From contig CP136067.1 of the NCBI GenBank assembly GCA_032622095.1, positions 50,137,899 through 50,201,898 of the forward strand: a stretch of 64,000 bases of DNA, written 5' to 3'. Origin of the DNA: Siphonodentalium dalli. Taxonomy: Eukaryota; Mollusca; Scaphopoda; Gadilida; Siphonodentaliidae. The position numbers were made by a program, and so were the translations under genes. This document shows positions 34,116 to 44,072 of the stretch, piece after piece. Positions within the stretch are counted from its first letter, which is position 1. Each line of letters starts with the position of its first letter. Below the pieces are notes generated by a model that was not told the DNA's origin, made no database searches, and saw only the letters and a list, made by a program, of their open reading frames with translations.

Positions 34116-35174
34116 GTGATAAGTGGCATATTGATCACAAGTATGGCGGCCTATGTTATTTTACAATTACGGAGAGATCTACGAAGACAAAGGGTATTTA
34201 GGGATAGACACAATCCACTGGATTACATGGACGACGAAGAGATCAGAGCGAAATATCGCTTCACCAGACCGATGATTGTGGAATTGTGCGATATGGTGCG
34301 TGATGGAGTCCAACATTCGACGAGAAGATCGCATTCGCTTTCTGTGTCTATGCAGGTAATGGTAGCACTTCGCTTTTACGCAAGTGGCAGTTTTCAAACT
34401 GTAACAGGAGACGTTCACGGGATAAGCAAATCAACCGTTTCACGGGTTGTTAACTCTTTTAGTTTATTTATGTGCGAACATTATCGTGACTACATTTCCA
34501 TGCCGAGGGATGAAGCAAGTTTAAGGATGATTATGAATGGATTTCATGATATCGCTGGATTCCCCAATGTCATTGGCGCTATAGACTGCACGCACATTAG
34601 AATCAAAGCACCGTCGGTTGATGAGGTGGCTTACGTGAACCGTAAGCGCTACCACTCTATAAACGTACAAGGTGTATGTGACTCGGAGCTGCGATTTCGG
34701 AATGTTGTGGCTAAGTGGCCCGGATCAACACACGATTCTTTCATATACACTACATCGCAATTGTGTCGACTGCTGGAGAGCAGGGAAATTCCGATCGGAT
34801 GGCTAATTGGGGACAGTGGTTACGGACTCAGAGAACAGCTGATGACACCTGTTGTGAATGGAAGAACTGAAGCGGAGAGGAAGTACACGAAAAGCCTTGT
34901 GAAAACTAGAAACACTATCGAGCGAGCATTCGGTGTATTAAAGATGCGGTTCAGGTGTGTCGATACATCGGGGGGTGCACTTATGTTTTCACCCGAGAGA
35001 GTGTGTAGGATAACAGTTGCTGCATTCATGATGCATAATATGTGCATTAACAACCGCCTGCCACTACCAGAGGACGAGTTCCCCATCCCGGACGATGTAG
35101 AGGTGACACATAGCGATGATGGCGCTGATGGACTAAGAGTTCGTATGAACCTTATACAGGGACGATTCAACTGA
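34116..35174 (+). CDS. Harbinger DDE transposase (HARBI1-like)
   Basis: This 352-residue nuclease cuts and rejoins DNA at the element's ends in the nucleus. It belongs to the DDE_Tnp_4 family and is close in length to animal HARBI1 (~350). An N-terminal helical region (to ~residue 130) includes a helix-turn-helix-like block, Gly-Ile-Ser-Lys-Ser-Thr-Val-Ser-Arg (102-110). The catalytic core follows: Asp157 in Gly-Ala-Ile-Asp-Cys-Thr-His, Asp207 in Ser-Thr-His-Asp-Ser (and Asp233 in Gly-Asp-Ser-Gly-Tyr), and Glu269 in Ile-Glu-Arg-Ala-Phe-Gly. The reading frame has no intron, stop or frameshift. Met10 (34143), in a better AAGTATGG context, may be the real start. It lies 200 bp inside the left terminus and points inward, with the Myb/SANT gene converging from the other side. 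It has all the catalytic residues and probably retains function. Confidence 0.95.
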   Translation: MISGILITSMAAYVILQLRRDLRRQRVFRDRHNPLDYMDDEEIRAKYRFTRPMIVELCDMVRDGVQHSTRRSHSLSVSMQVMVALRFYASGSFQTVTGDVHGISKSTVSRVVNSFSLFMCEHYRDYISMPRDEASLRMIMNGFHDIAGFPNVIGAIDCTHIRIKAPSVDEVAYVNRKRYHSINVQGVCDSELRFRNVVAKWPGSTHDSFIYTTSQLCRLLESREIPIGWLIGDSGYGLREQLMTPVVNGRTEAERKYTKSLVKTRNTIERAFGVLKMRFRCVDTSGGALMFSPERVCRITVAAFMMHNMCINNRLPLPEDEFPIPDDVEVTHSDDGADGLRVRMNLIQGRFN

Positions 35175-35259
35175 CTTATAATATAAAGTGAACAGTAAAC
35201 TATTAAATATCATATAATTGTCTTTGTTCAACTATACATACACCCATACAGGGTCGTGG

Positions 35260-35880
35260 CTTGCGAGTGAGATGGGGTGTTTGCCTCGAAATGTCCAACT
35301 ACACCCCTTAAACAACACCAAATTCTCTTTGGGTTTAAACATTCCAAGTAGTACCTCAAACTTTCCAAAACCAACGTTTGGGGAGGGCACCCCCCCCCCC
35401 CCCGCCGTGTAACCATTTGGTTAGTTTGGGAAAAACACAATTCAGAGCACGGGCTTATCACCAGGGACGTGGCGACTGAGGTTTGTGTGTTGTCTACCCC
35501 CCACACACACACACTTTGCCCAAAATGTTTAGCAATTGGACATTTCATGCCTGACAACAACATTAATCGTACACTATATATAGGTTTCAATTGTTTGAAT
35601 TCCTAACTAGGAATGTGTTGTTTTTAGACAAACAGCAGCAACCGAAATGACAATCAGTTGGAAAATTACCAACTTTAGGAGCGTCAAGTTAGAAATTTAA
35701 AACTGTTGGAATATTTGAGATACCAATTGGAAGGTTTAAATTCAAGGGCGTGGTGAATATGGCATTTCGCGAACATAGAAGTTTGTCCCGGTTCAATTAA
35801 GGGGGCGGGTGTAGTTGGAAATTGCAGGATGTACCCCCCCCCCCCACCCACCCCCCAGAGACAAACTAGCCAACCCGAGT
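35260..35880. repeat. Family B-like repeat in the Harbinger interior
   Basis: Two adjacent segments. The 35260-35420 block has TGTCCAACTACACCCCTTAA and ends in a C13 run. The 35460-35880 block has GGGACGTGGCGACTGAGG, GGACATTTCATGCCTGACA, GGTTCAATTAAGGGGG and a C10 tract. The motif order resembles 8428-8610 and 19786-20140, with weaker matching. It probably inserted into the transposon. Confidence 0.5.
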
Positions 35881-36260
35881 CTCATCGAATGTATAGGATA
35901 TAGTCAATTGTCAGCTGTGTATGTGACCTGTAGATAATATAAGTATACAATTGTATTACCCACGAATTTCACTTTTGATAATAATTATGACCTAGCTCAA
36001 AGCTCACAATCTCCTCTATGTTGTTTCATATGTGTGTGGGGAGATGGGGGCAAATGAGATCAATTTATGTATTGATTCTTTCCTCTTTCCAAATTTCTGT
36101 CGGCTGTTTACAAAGCAGATATGTCCTATAGGAAAGGTAACAGCCACGCTCTTTATCAAAATGTGTTTTACAAAAAGTGACAATTTTCTATAGAGAATAT
36201 TATTGGTATTGAGTTAATAAGATTTAATTGCCAAATACATTTATTATCCAAATCATATCA
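35881..36260. other. Spacer between the two Harbinger genes
   Basis: AT-rich. No gene seen; it holds the 3' flanks of the two convergent genes. Confidence 0.45.
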
Positions 36261-37740
36261 TTACAATGAAGCACACTGCTTGATAAACTCATCATGCTCC
36301 ATATTGGCCACATCGACTCTTTTACCATACAACACAACTAATTTCTCTATAGCTTCCAATTTTTTTTCTTCGATCACAAGCCGTTTCTCTTCTATCGCTA
36401 AACGTTTACGTTCAACACCCAGTCGCTCTGCTTCAATGTCTAGCACACGTTGTGATGTATCAAGGGTCGTCGGTCGTTTGCGCTTCGTTGAACCTCCAGT
36501 GGCATCCGATGTGCTACATGTTGGAGTTTGGCTGTCGTCATCCGCCTTGTCTGTAGAGTTATCATCAGACACATAGTCGTCCCCGATATCTGAAACAACA
36601 AGAATGTTGAGTCATCCTAATGCTATCGTTATATAGGAAACCTCCTGCTATTTGACCCGTCCAAAACACTCCCCGGATAATATTACCTAGAGGTATGAAA
36701 TTTCGTCGAAATCCGTCCAGCAGTTTCCCCGACCAAAGCTAACAGACAAACAAACAACAGACAGAAGTCCTAAACTATATATTAGATGATTGGTGGGTAC
36801 CCGTTTCAAGGTGAATGTCACCTCGGGTGGAAAAACTGACCCGATGAAAATCTCCCCCATTCCCACGAACCCCTAAGTACGAACACAGACTCAAGAATCA
36901 CACAACTCATTCATGTCTCTACACAGGTACAACACGCTCATGTCTGGACACATACACGCTCTTTATCGACGACACTGCGGATACGAACGCTCTTTAACTA
37001 TTACGCGATTAACCCATGAATTCCCATTGCGTTGGTGGGGGATTGGAGAATAAGTTATCAGACGTTCTCAGAAGCGGCCCGATGACCATTCCCGTGGATT
37101 TTTACCCTTAAATAGCAAGTATGGGCTAAATCCGCCCGGCAGTTTTCCCGGCCATAGCTAACAGACAAACAACAAACAAACAAACAAACAGAAGTCCCAA
37201 AATATATAGTAAATGTGCCAGGCAAATTTAGCAGCGTCTGAACGTAACCATAGTCATGTACATACATGGCACCGATACGAGTGTTATTCAATGCGTGCAT
37301 GAACTTTTAACAGAATACATACCCGTATCATTTACTTTTGGCGATTGTCTGGTCTCACTGTCGATCCCATTAGGAATCCCATGTATCCTAGTGGGCCCAA
37401 GCACGTCAGCAATTCGCCCCTCACTGTCAGTTATGTCGTTTGAATTCGGTGCGCCACCGCCAGTTGTGCCAATATCGTTGTTCGAGTGTACAATTTTCTT
37501 CTTCGTTTCGCTGGCCAAATTGATCCATTTCTTTCTTATATCGGTTACTGTCCGCTGAACAGAGCAAGTGTTAACAGAATTAACCTTCCGACAAATGTCC
37601 GCCCATAGTTTGTCCTTCCTTGAATTGGTAACTGTGCTTTTGAATTTACTAAACAAAACATCTCTATTTGTATGGACAGCCTCTGTTAGTGCCTCCAGTT
37701 CGTGATTGGAAAAATTTGGATTTCTTTTCGTTGTTGACAT
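36261..37740 (-). CDS. Harbinger Myb/SANT-like DNA-binding protein, two exons
   Basis: Exon 1 is 37740-37323, exon 2 is 36589-36261, and the 733-bp intron has a G|GTATGT donor and a TTGTTTCAG acceptor. Joining them at phase 1 keeps one frame of 248 residues plus stop. The N-terminal ~80 residues form a Myb/SANT-like trihelix with its aromatic spacing (Phe10, Trp46, Trp72). This is followed by a Ser/Thr/Asp-rich linker and a C-terminal Glu/Lys/Arg-Leu coiled coil with repeating Ile-Glu-Glu-Lys blocks, which probably self-associates. In this superfamily such a protein brings the transposase into the nucleus and binds the element's subterminal motifs. It converges on the transposase gene at 34116-35174. 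The intron holds two repeat fragments (36650-36790 and 37060-37210). The open frame, splice signals and paired context make it likely functional. Confidence 0.88.
36650..36790 (+). repeat. Family D repeat unit in the intron
   Basis: TTTGACCCGTCCAAAACACTC, a GAAATTTCGTCGAAATCCGT segment, and a CAGACAAACAAACAACAGACAG tail. Another tail (AACAGACAAACAACAAACAAACAAAC) is at 37155-37185. Tails of CAGACAAACAA type are common 3' ends of dispersed marine-invertebrate repeats. Confidence 0.6.
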
Positions 37741-38614
37741 TTCGGAAGCAATGCGTCTAGTGACAATATTATCCTATTCGAAATGGTTGGAACATTATCA
37801 CGTGGTGCATTTTGGACATTAAATGTCCACGCCCATGTCGCGATTTTCAAGGCTGTCCAAATTTTTGTCATGGTTTTTTTTGCAGGGGTGGGATGACCAT
37901 TGTACAGCATACTGTTTATATGATATAAACACCCGTAACGATGACAACCCTTAATGCGAGTGGGCTAATAAAAACGTAGTCATATAGATATGCATGGTAT
38001 GGCAACCGATAGATATACATCTGCATAAAAATAATAAAAAGTTACTCCAACAAATATTTTTCATTTTCCTTTGAATCGCAAAATGACCTATGTGTGTCCT
38101 GATGACATCGCCGATTTATTTTGATTATTTCTACACGTAGAGAGCGGTGGTCGATAATACACGAGTTATGTGGGCTCACACAAGAAAAATCGCCGTCTTA
38201 TCATTGCTCTCAGTGGATTAACTCGGCGTGAATGCATGGTCGCAGTCATGCATCGATCCATATAATTATATTGTCTTATTTCTGACACCGCCACTCGTCA
38301 GTAAACGCAAAGCTCGTCATTTTAAGAGCCTGCGATGTACTCATGTTCGAATTCACATCGTGGAACTCATACAAGTCTAAGATCCATATGCGAATATAAG
38401 GCCACTGCCTATAGACACTAAAATACACGCGCTGATTCGCCCACCCCCACCCCTGCCGCTATCCAGCATCCCTGTCACACAATAATGTCCAACTCGGACT
38501 CGGCACTTTCTCGATAACCTCTCAATGCCGTACATAAAGATTGTACAAGCCCACATTTTTTCGTTCCGGACTGTAGAAAGTTGTCGATAACCAGTCTAAA
38601 AGCGCGCGAACTTA
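37741..38614. other. Harbinger 3' interior without genes
   Basis: Upstream flank of the Myb/SANT gene; probably holds its promoter. No other gene is seen. Confidence 0.5.
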
Positions 38615-38762
38615 AATTACTACTTAAGTAGGACTTAATCTTGTTTTGTGAAACGCGTTCTTGAAACGGAAAAGTTACATCATAAGATCCACCTTAAATC
38701 TTAGATTAAGTCCATCTTAAGATAATCTTATGACCTTGCTTCATGAAACAGGCCCCAGATCC

Positions 38763-39191
38763 TTAAAGGCCCACTTAATTTTCGAATAACCAGATCACAT
38801 TATACACAACATATTCCATATTATATACCATTTGAAAGAGGAAGCTCCAACACATTGTATTATTAACAGATCCGGTCAAATAAACTGGGAACATGTTGTT
38901 TCTGTTGAGGTACCAAGGTGTGTCCTGTATTTAATTTTGATGCGGACTGTACTATAAAGTCTATTATACTCAATGGAAGGGGAATAACTCTATCTCTTAG
39001 TTTGAATTCTGATGAATTCTGGGTTGACAGGGGGGGGGGTCTTGGAATGAATCTCTATCACTTGGTGGACAGTCCTATGCCACAGCTGCTTCTTATCCTG
39101 GTGGAATATATATTTTTTTGGTTCCTCTTCCAAATGGTATATAACACGGAATAATGTTATCTGGATATTCGAAAATTAAGTGGGCCTTTAA
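38763..39191. mobile_element. TTAA-flanked MITE, 421 bp
   Basis: TTAA at 38763-38766 and 39188-39191. The ends AGGCCCACTTAATTTTCGAA and TTCGAAAATTAAGTGGGCCT are perfect complements over 20 bp. It sits five bases from the Harbinger right target duplication. No coding capacity. Confidence 0.85.
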
Positions 39192-41480
39192 CTTACCAAT
39201 GTTGTAGTGCGTGTTGGTTATAAACCAAATGTCATATGTTTACCTAAATTCAGCCGCTTAATTGGGTATAAATTAAGTATAGGTATAGTTTAAGTGGATG
39301 GTGCTATATATAGGCCTATGTTTTAAAATCGAGGTTGGATTTCCCCGGAGACCCTGGACGAGGGAGTGTTAGTCCACATTGGAATTTCCAAATGAATACC
39401 CATCATTGACACAGGTCGAAAATACCAAGTCCGAGAACAGCCATCGCACCCCCATCACGGGTTGAATTTTTCCAGCTGCATGGTACCTCAAACTTGTCAA
39501 CTATTAAGGTCTAGATGTTCCAACTAATATTTCAGCCGCTGTCCATGCCCAAAGCTTGCTAGACAAATCAGGTTCCACCCGTGGTAATATTGCTATATAA
39601 AGTTATGTGGCCATTTGAAGGGCAACCGATATGTGTGTAATTTTCCGACCATTTTCGACAAACCGCTAAGAAACATGTAACATAAAACATCTGAAAATGG
39701 TCAGTATATGCACATGATACCGAAGGAATTACTTTTCACCGTGCGCAATTGTGGTCAAAATAACCCAATTATCGGAAATTAGTCACACATAATGTACCTT
39801 TATTCATCAACTAAATCACTCACCAACTGACACAAATAGGCATTGCCATATCATTCGCATATATCATTAGAGTAATTTCCCTTGACAAAATCACAAATGT
39901 TTAGTGCTGTTTGTAAAGTTACGGTATTGTTTTGACGAAAAATATAGAGGGACGATTGAGCGGGGTAGATAACACTTTCGTATAAAGCTTATAAAAACAC
40001 GAGCCGGCATGTGAACTTTATTCGGGTGCGTGTTCGCGATGTTGTTTTAATTTTCCGTATATATGCCCCAGTGTCCCGTATTTACAATCATTCATTCATT
40101 CTAGTGACTCTCAGTTAGGCATATGCTGTATTCATTTCCAAACGATGTTCGTTTACGTGATATTTGGCGGGATTTCTGTGGGAAACCCGTTGCGCAAAAT
40201 CAGAAACCGATTACATATACCAAATAAAGAGCGTTTAATTTGACGAGTCAGTCATGGTTACGAATACATACAATTGCAGTTAAAGTGGGGAGTATGTTGA
40301 TGAATAATTCACGATGACAACTATTCTAAGTCGAGTCCCCATTTCCTTCACCCTGGCTCAATAAAGAGCGTTCCACGTTAAGAGTTTTCCTAATATGGTA
40401 CGAATAAAAAGAGTTTAATGAAGCGGAAATTGCTATGACAATGATGGAAGGATATCTAAAGCATGCATATCGGAAGTTCATGTACATGTATTGACATGTA
40501 TTGTTGTAATCAGTAAACAATCACTAGAACAACTGTTCTAAGTCGAGTCCCTTTACCTTGACGCAATAAAGAGCGTTCACTATTACGATATATTGCGAAT
40601 AAAGAGAACTTGAATATGTGATTCCATATTAAACCGGATTATTATCCCTCCTTCAAAATGTGTTATATATGATTGGATGTTTAAACAAACCACGGCGAAC
40701 ATTTATATATTTTATAACCCTATTGTTATGCGTAATTGACACATAGAGGTCGATTTATGACCTGGATATTCAATAGACCGCATCGCTAGAGTGCTAATTT
40801 TATAGGCCAATAACCATGCATAGATGCAGTGAATTTCCATCAGTGACAGTCGGCTAGATTGTTATGGGGTGCGGGAAGCAATATTCCGAAATATATATAA
40901 ACACCATATTGCCCAAATATATACATGATTCATAACCAAGGAAAAATGAACTTATCATATCATATTGGTAATGATTGACTTGATTATAATTGATTAAATC
41001 CGACAGCAATAAACCAATTTTGTGTTGTTTTACCGCGTTACGATAAATTAAAACGAAACGCTCTTTAAATATTGACACACGACTAATGGCATCTGGAAAT
41101 TGGAATGTTTACGAGATGATAACTGCCTAATAACTGTGCAAGTCTTCGCGTATATATGCAATCTTGATATGCATATATAATATAACTTGGACTATTCCGG
41201 TAACGAAAAAATATATATAAACACGAGCACGCGTTTATATAGATAAATGCGCACAAAACTGAATAACATACGGGCATGGCTTTATAGTAACAACACATCG
41301 CGATACATATAATAATAGTAATAATAACACGATAAAGACATTTAATTACGAGAAAGGCGATGTTTTCGGCGAAGTTTTGCATTCGCAGTGTGATAACGCG
41401 ACAATCTTCAAAGGCCGCGATCGACTACATGCAAACTTAAAATACCGCCGTCGCGTATCTATGCGTTGTCAATGAGTTAC
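39192..41480. other. 2.3 kb without genes
   Basis: A family B-like fragment at about 39340-39600 (weak). Contains four of the AATAAAGAGCGTT/AACGCTCTTTA motifs (40223, 40370, 40565 and 41057), two of them within a repeated block starting TTCTAAGTCGAGTCCC (40324 and 40537). Confidence 0.45.
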
Positions 41481-41550
41481 CACGTGATCGATCACGTGCT
41501 ATGCTTCTGTTTACATGTGACAATCACGTGATCGGGCTGATGATCACGTG
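41481..41550. promoter_or_regulatory. Cluster of four CACGTG E-boxes
   Basis: CACGTG at 41481, 41493, 41525 and 41545, three of them within ATCACGTG(A/C) and two facing as CACGTGATCGATCACGTG. No transcript could be assigned. It may be a basic helix-loop-helix/leucine-zipper factor site cluster or a repeat remnant. Confidence 0.45.
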
Positions 41551-41902
41551 ACTACGTCTACAACAAAATCTTCGGCTAACTTCGGATTTTTTTTTAATCG
41601 TTATAAAAATAACGATTAGCGGCCGAATATTAGATTATATGCGCCCAATGGACATTTTATATATATATTATCGGTATATTGAAAGAAAATAATATTGTTT
41701 TTTCAGGACCGTATTCCTTTAACGAACGGTGGTCGATGGTACTCGATTTTCCGTCTTTTTGTGATTTACAAGAAATCGCGTTCGCTGTTAAATTACAGTG
41801 GTCTATAGTACTCGACACCTTCTGTACGGCTCAAATAAGCCTGCTATTACAAAAAAAATATTCTATATTAGTATAGGCCCCAGAATGTACACAATGTACC
41901 AC
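41551..41902. other. Interval without recognisable features
   Basis: Nothing recognised apart from a GTCTATAGTACTCGA/GTCGATGGTACTCGA duplicated 15-mer near 41729 and 41801. Confidence 0.4.
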
Positions 41903-42320
41903 TAAGGGTACGTTCATACACTGGCAAGTTTGCACGGTATGGTTTGCAGGCATTTTGTCGTAGAAAACGATATGGTGCCATAATATGAACGGAAACAAGC
42001 ACATAAAGTGCATCTGCATGTGCCACAGCAAACTACATGCGAAGACAACTCTATGTAGTTCCACTAGTAACGATGCTACCGGAAGTTGCCTGTAAATATC
42101 ATGCAATTATCTCGCAAAAATAAATCATACAGGTATTTGAAGGCAAATTACAATAGGACTGGTACAAGTGGAATTAGATAAATGTTACTTCTCATATCTT
42201 TCGCTTTGGTAAAGATGCATGTTATGTGCAGGGTTCCGTTCTGGCACCATGTGGTTTTCTATGACGAAATGCCCGCAAAAACATACCATGCAAACTTGCC
42301 AGCGTATGAACGTAGCCTAA
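41903..42320. mobile_element. 418-bp inverted-repeat MITE (ACGTTCATAC ends)
   Basis: Left TAAGGGTACGTTCATACACT and right (reversed) TTAGGCTACGTTCATACGCT. The arms continue through GGCAAGTTTGCA and TTTCTA(T/C)GACAAAATGCC(T/C)GC-type blocks for ~100 bp with moderate divergence. No coding sequence. Confidence 0.8.
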
Positions 42321-42439
42321 CACTGAACACATGGGAAAATTGTATAAACTTTCTAATATGTTGTTTGTATGTGTGCACAGTATCACAGTATGAGACTATA
42401 AGTATCCAATATTCATCCATATGGATATTTTAGTAAAAG

Positions 42440-42605
42440 TAATCAAAATGTAATCATGATTACACGCACATTTGAAAGTAACAGATTACGATTACGATTA
42501 CTTGTAATAAAGAAATGTCATGATTACTGTTTATATACAAGTGATATTACACCAAATTGTGTAATCGATATCTTTGATTACGAATACTGGTTACGATTAC
42601 CCCAA
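42440..42605. repeat. GTAATC/GATTAC-rich degenerate repeat
   Basis: About ten GATTAC or GTAATC motifs in mixed orientation, ending ACGATTACCCCAACCC. A low-complexity foldable stretch. Confidence 0.7.
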
Positions 42606-42852
42606 CCCTGATAGATGGGTGTCTTCTGTTAACCGGATGATGTGTTTTAAGTAAGTAAGTAATGCTTTATTCTCAGCCATTATACATGTTCCATTTAGAA
42701 GGTGTCGCCATATGGGGGGGGGGGCTATGTGGTAGGTATTATGGACAATTTTAAGGTTTTCTGCGAAGGACGCTGTTTTTTCGCTGTCTCCTGGTGGCAT
42801 GGTTTCGTCTTTTTTTTTTTTTTTGTATTAGCTATTTCTCCGGTGGCGGTTA

Positions 42853-43342
42853 AAGGTACTCAATCCGATAAAACTCCTCTCAATTACTATTTCAATGGCT
42901 TCGGGGGTCAAACATATTTGATTCGAGTCCAGGAAGTCACCCATCAAAGCTCAGATGATTTGTTAGATATCGATTTTAGAAATCTATTATTTTTCATTAT
43001 CGGGAATATTATCTGGCCCAGAACTCAGTCAAAATTGCGCTGTTATTACCACTTGATTTTAGAGTTATCCATCCTTGTCTGTTTGAATAGATTTTGGAGT
43101 ACACATCCAGAGCAGATTACGGCAGTTGAAGGCAATTATTAGTACTCATCTCGAGTAAATAACAAATTTCAAAATTCAATATCTAATAACTCTGAGCTTT
43201 GTTCGATGGTTTCCTCGACTCGAATCAAATATTTTGTACCCCCAAAGCCAAATAAATAGTAATATAGGACCCTCTGATCGGATTGTTGTTGTTGGAATCT
43301 GTTGAGATGGGGACCCTCTGTTCGGATTGAGTACCTTTAAAG
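42853..43342. repeat. MITE family A, copy 5, with internal inverted arrangement
   Basis: Ends TTAAAGGTACTCAATCCGAT and CGGATTGAGTACCTTTAA are perfect complements. Both halves carry the GGCTTCGGGGG/GATTCGAGTC block (inverted: CGACTCGAATC... CCCCAAAGCC). This copy is thus a symmetrical version, with two identical outer ends instead of the two different ones of copies 2, 3 and 6. A TTGTTGTTGTTGGAATCTG block appears once, near the right end. Confidence 0.75.
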
Positions 43343-43374
43343 TTTTGAAAGGATTCTAGAAGTTTTTGTCATTG

Positions 43375-43556
43375 TCTTGTTGCCGAGTTGGTCGGTGTGC
43401 GCTGTCATGATTCTTGCGTCTTGTTGCCGAGTTGGTCGGTGTGCGCTGTCATGATTCTTGCGTCTTGTTGCCGAGTTGGTCGGTGTGCGCTGTCATGATT
43501 CTTGCGTCTTGTTGCCGAGTTGGTCGGTGTGCGCATGCGCTGTCGTGATTCTTGCT
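43375..43556 (+). repeat. 44-bp tandem repeat, four copies
   Basis: The unit begins TCTTGTTGCCGAGTTGGTCG and continues with GTGTGCGCTGTCATGATTC. The first three copies are identical. The fourth has a 6-bp insertion (GCGCAT) and two substitutions. Confidence 0.95.
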
Positions 43557-44000
43557 TCTCTTTTGTTTACTGCTGCTATTATTTGTTTGGGTGTTCTATC
43601 GCAGCCGTCGTTTGAGTTTTTCTGCTGAAGTCGCTGCAGCTTGCGTTTGAGTCGGATCATACTGAGTGTGTTAGGAGAGACGCGTCATGCAGTGATATTT
43701 TTTTCGGGCATGCATGTCATGTCTAGGGATGAGTCGGTGGTCTGAGAGAGATGCTGGCATGTATGCATATGCATGTCTAAGGTTCCGACGATCATTGTGA
43801 CACCATCACCAGTTTGTATCCCCAACATGTTAGTATTGCTGGAATCTCCATTATCGCCTATATCTATACATGCCCAATAGGCAATACTGAGTGACACCTA
43901 TGGTTTACTCCGGGCCGCACTTGTCATTTTATCCATTAAATACATACGCATGCCTGTGACCGGTCGATCATTATGACACCGTACCCAGCTTGTACGACTT

Positions 44001-44072
44001 TTTGTTCGTGGCCACGACTTTATTCTCGTGGCCACGACGTCATATTCTCTTGGCCACGACTTTATTCTCTTA
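44001..44072. repeat. GTGGCCACGA tandem repeat
   Basis: Three ~23-bp units containing (C/T)TGGCCACGAC with a TTTATTCTC linker. The motif is palindromic (TGGCCA). Confidence 0.8.

Larger units (their letters stand above)
33912..38758. mobile_element. Complete PIF/Harbinger DNA transposon
   Basis: CAG occurs at 33912-33914 and 38756-38758. The element between them (33915-38755, 4,841 bp) has inverted ends, GGCCCTGTTTCATGAA at the left and the mirror of GGGCCTGTTTCATGAA at the right. Subterminal (G)TCTTAACTTTAAGA and CTTAAGATAATCTTA motifs recur at both ends. It encodes both proteins typical of the superfamily in divergent positions: a DDE transposase on plus and a Myb/SANT-like protein on minus. 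A 3-bp CWG duplication is known for animal Harbinger elements. Both frames are open, so this copy could be autonomous. The middle (35260-35880) holds a family B-like repeat. Confidence 0.93.

Noticed and set aside
34820-35170. 116-residue minus-strand frame inside the transposase gene
   Set aside because: Antisense shadow of the DDE transposase.
36280-36576. 98-residue open frame on the plus strand opposite Myb/SANT exon 2
   Set aside because: It is the antisense of the well-supported exon (Ser-rich shadow of the Glu/Lys coiled coil).
42702-43142. 146-residue plus frame
   Set aside because: Runs through a G-run, a T-run and MITE family A; no protein family resemblance.
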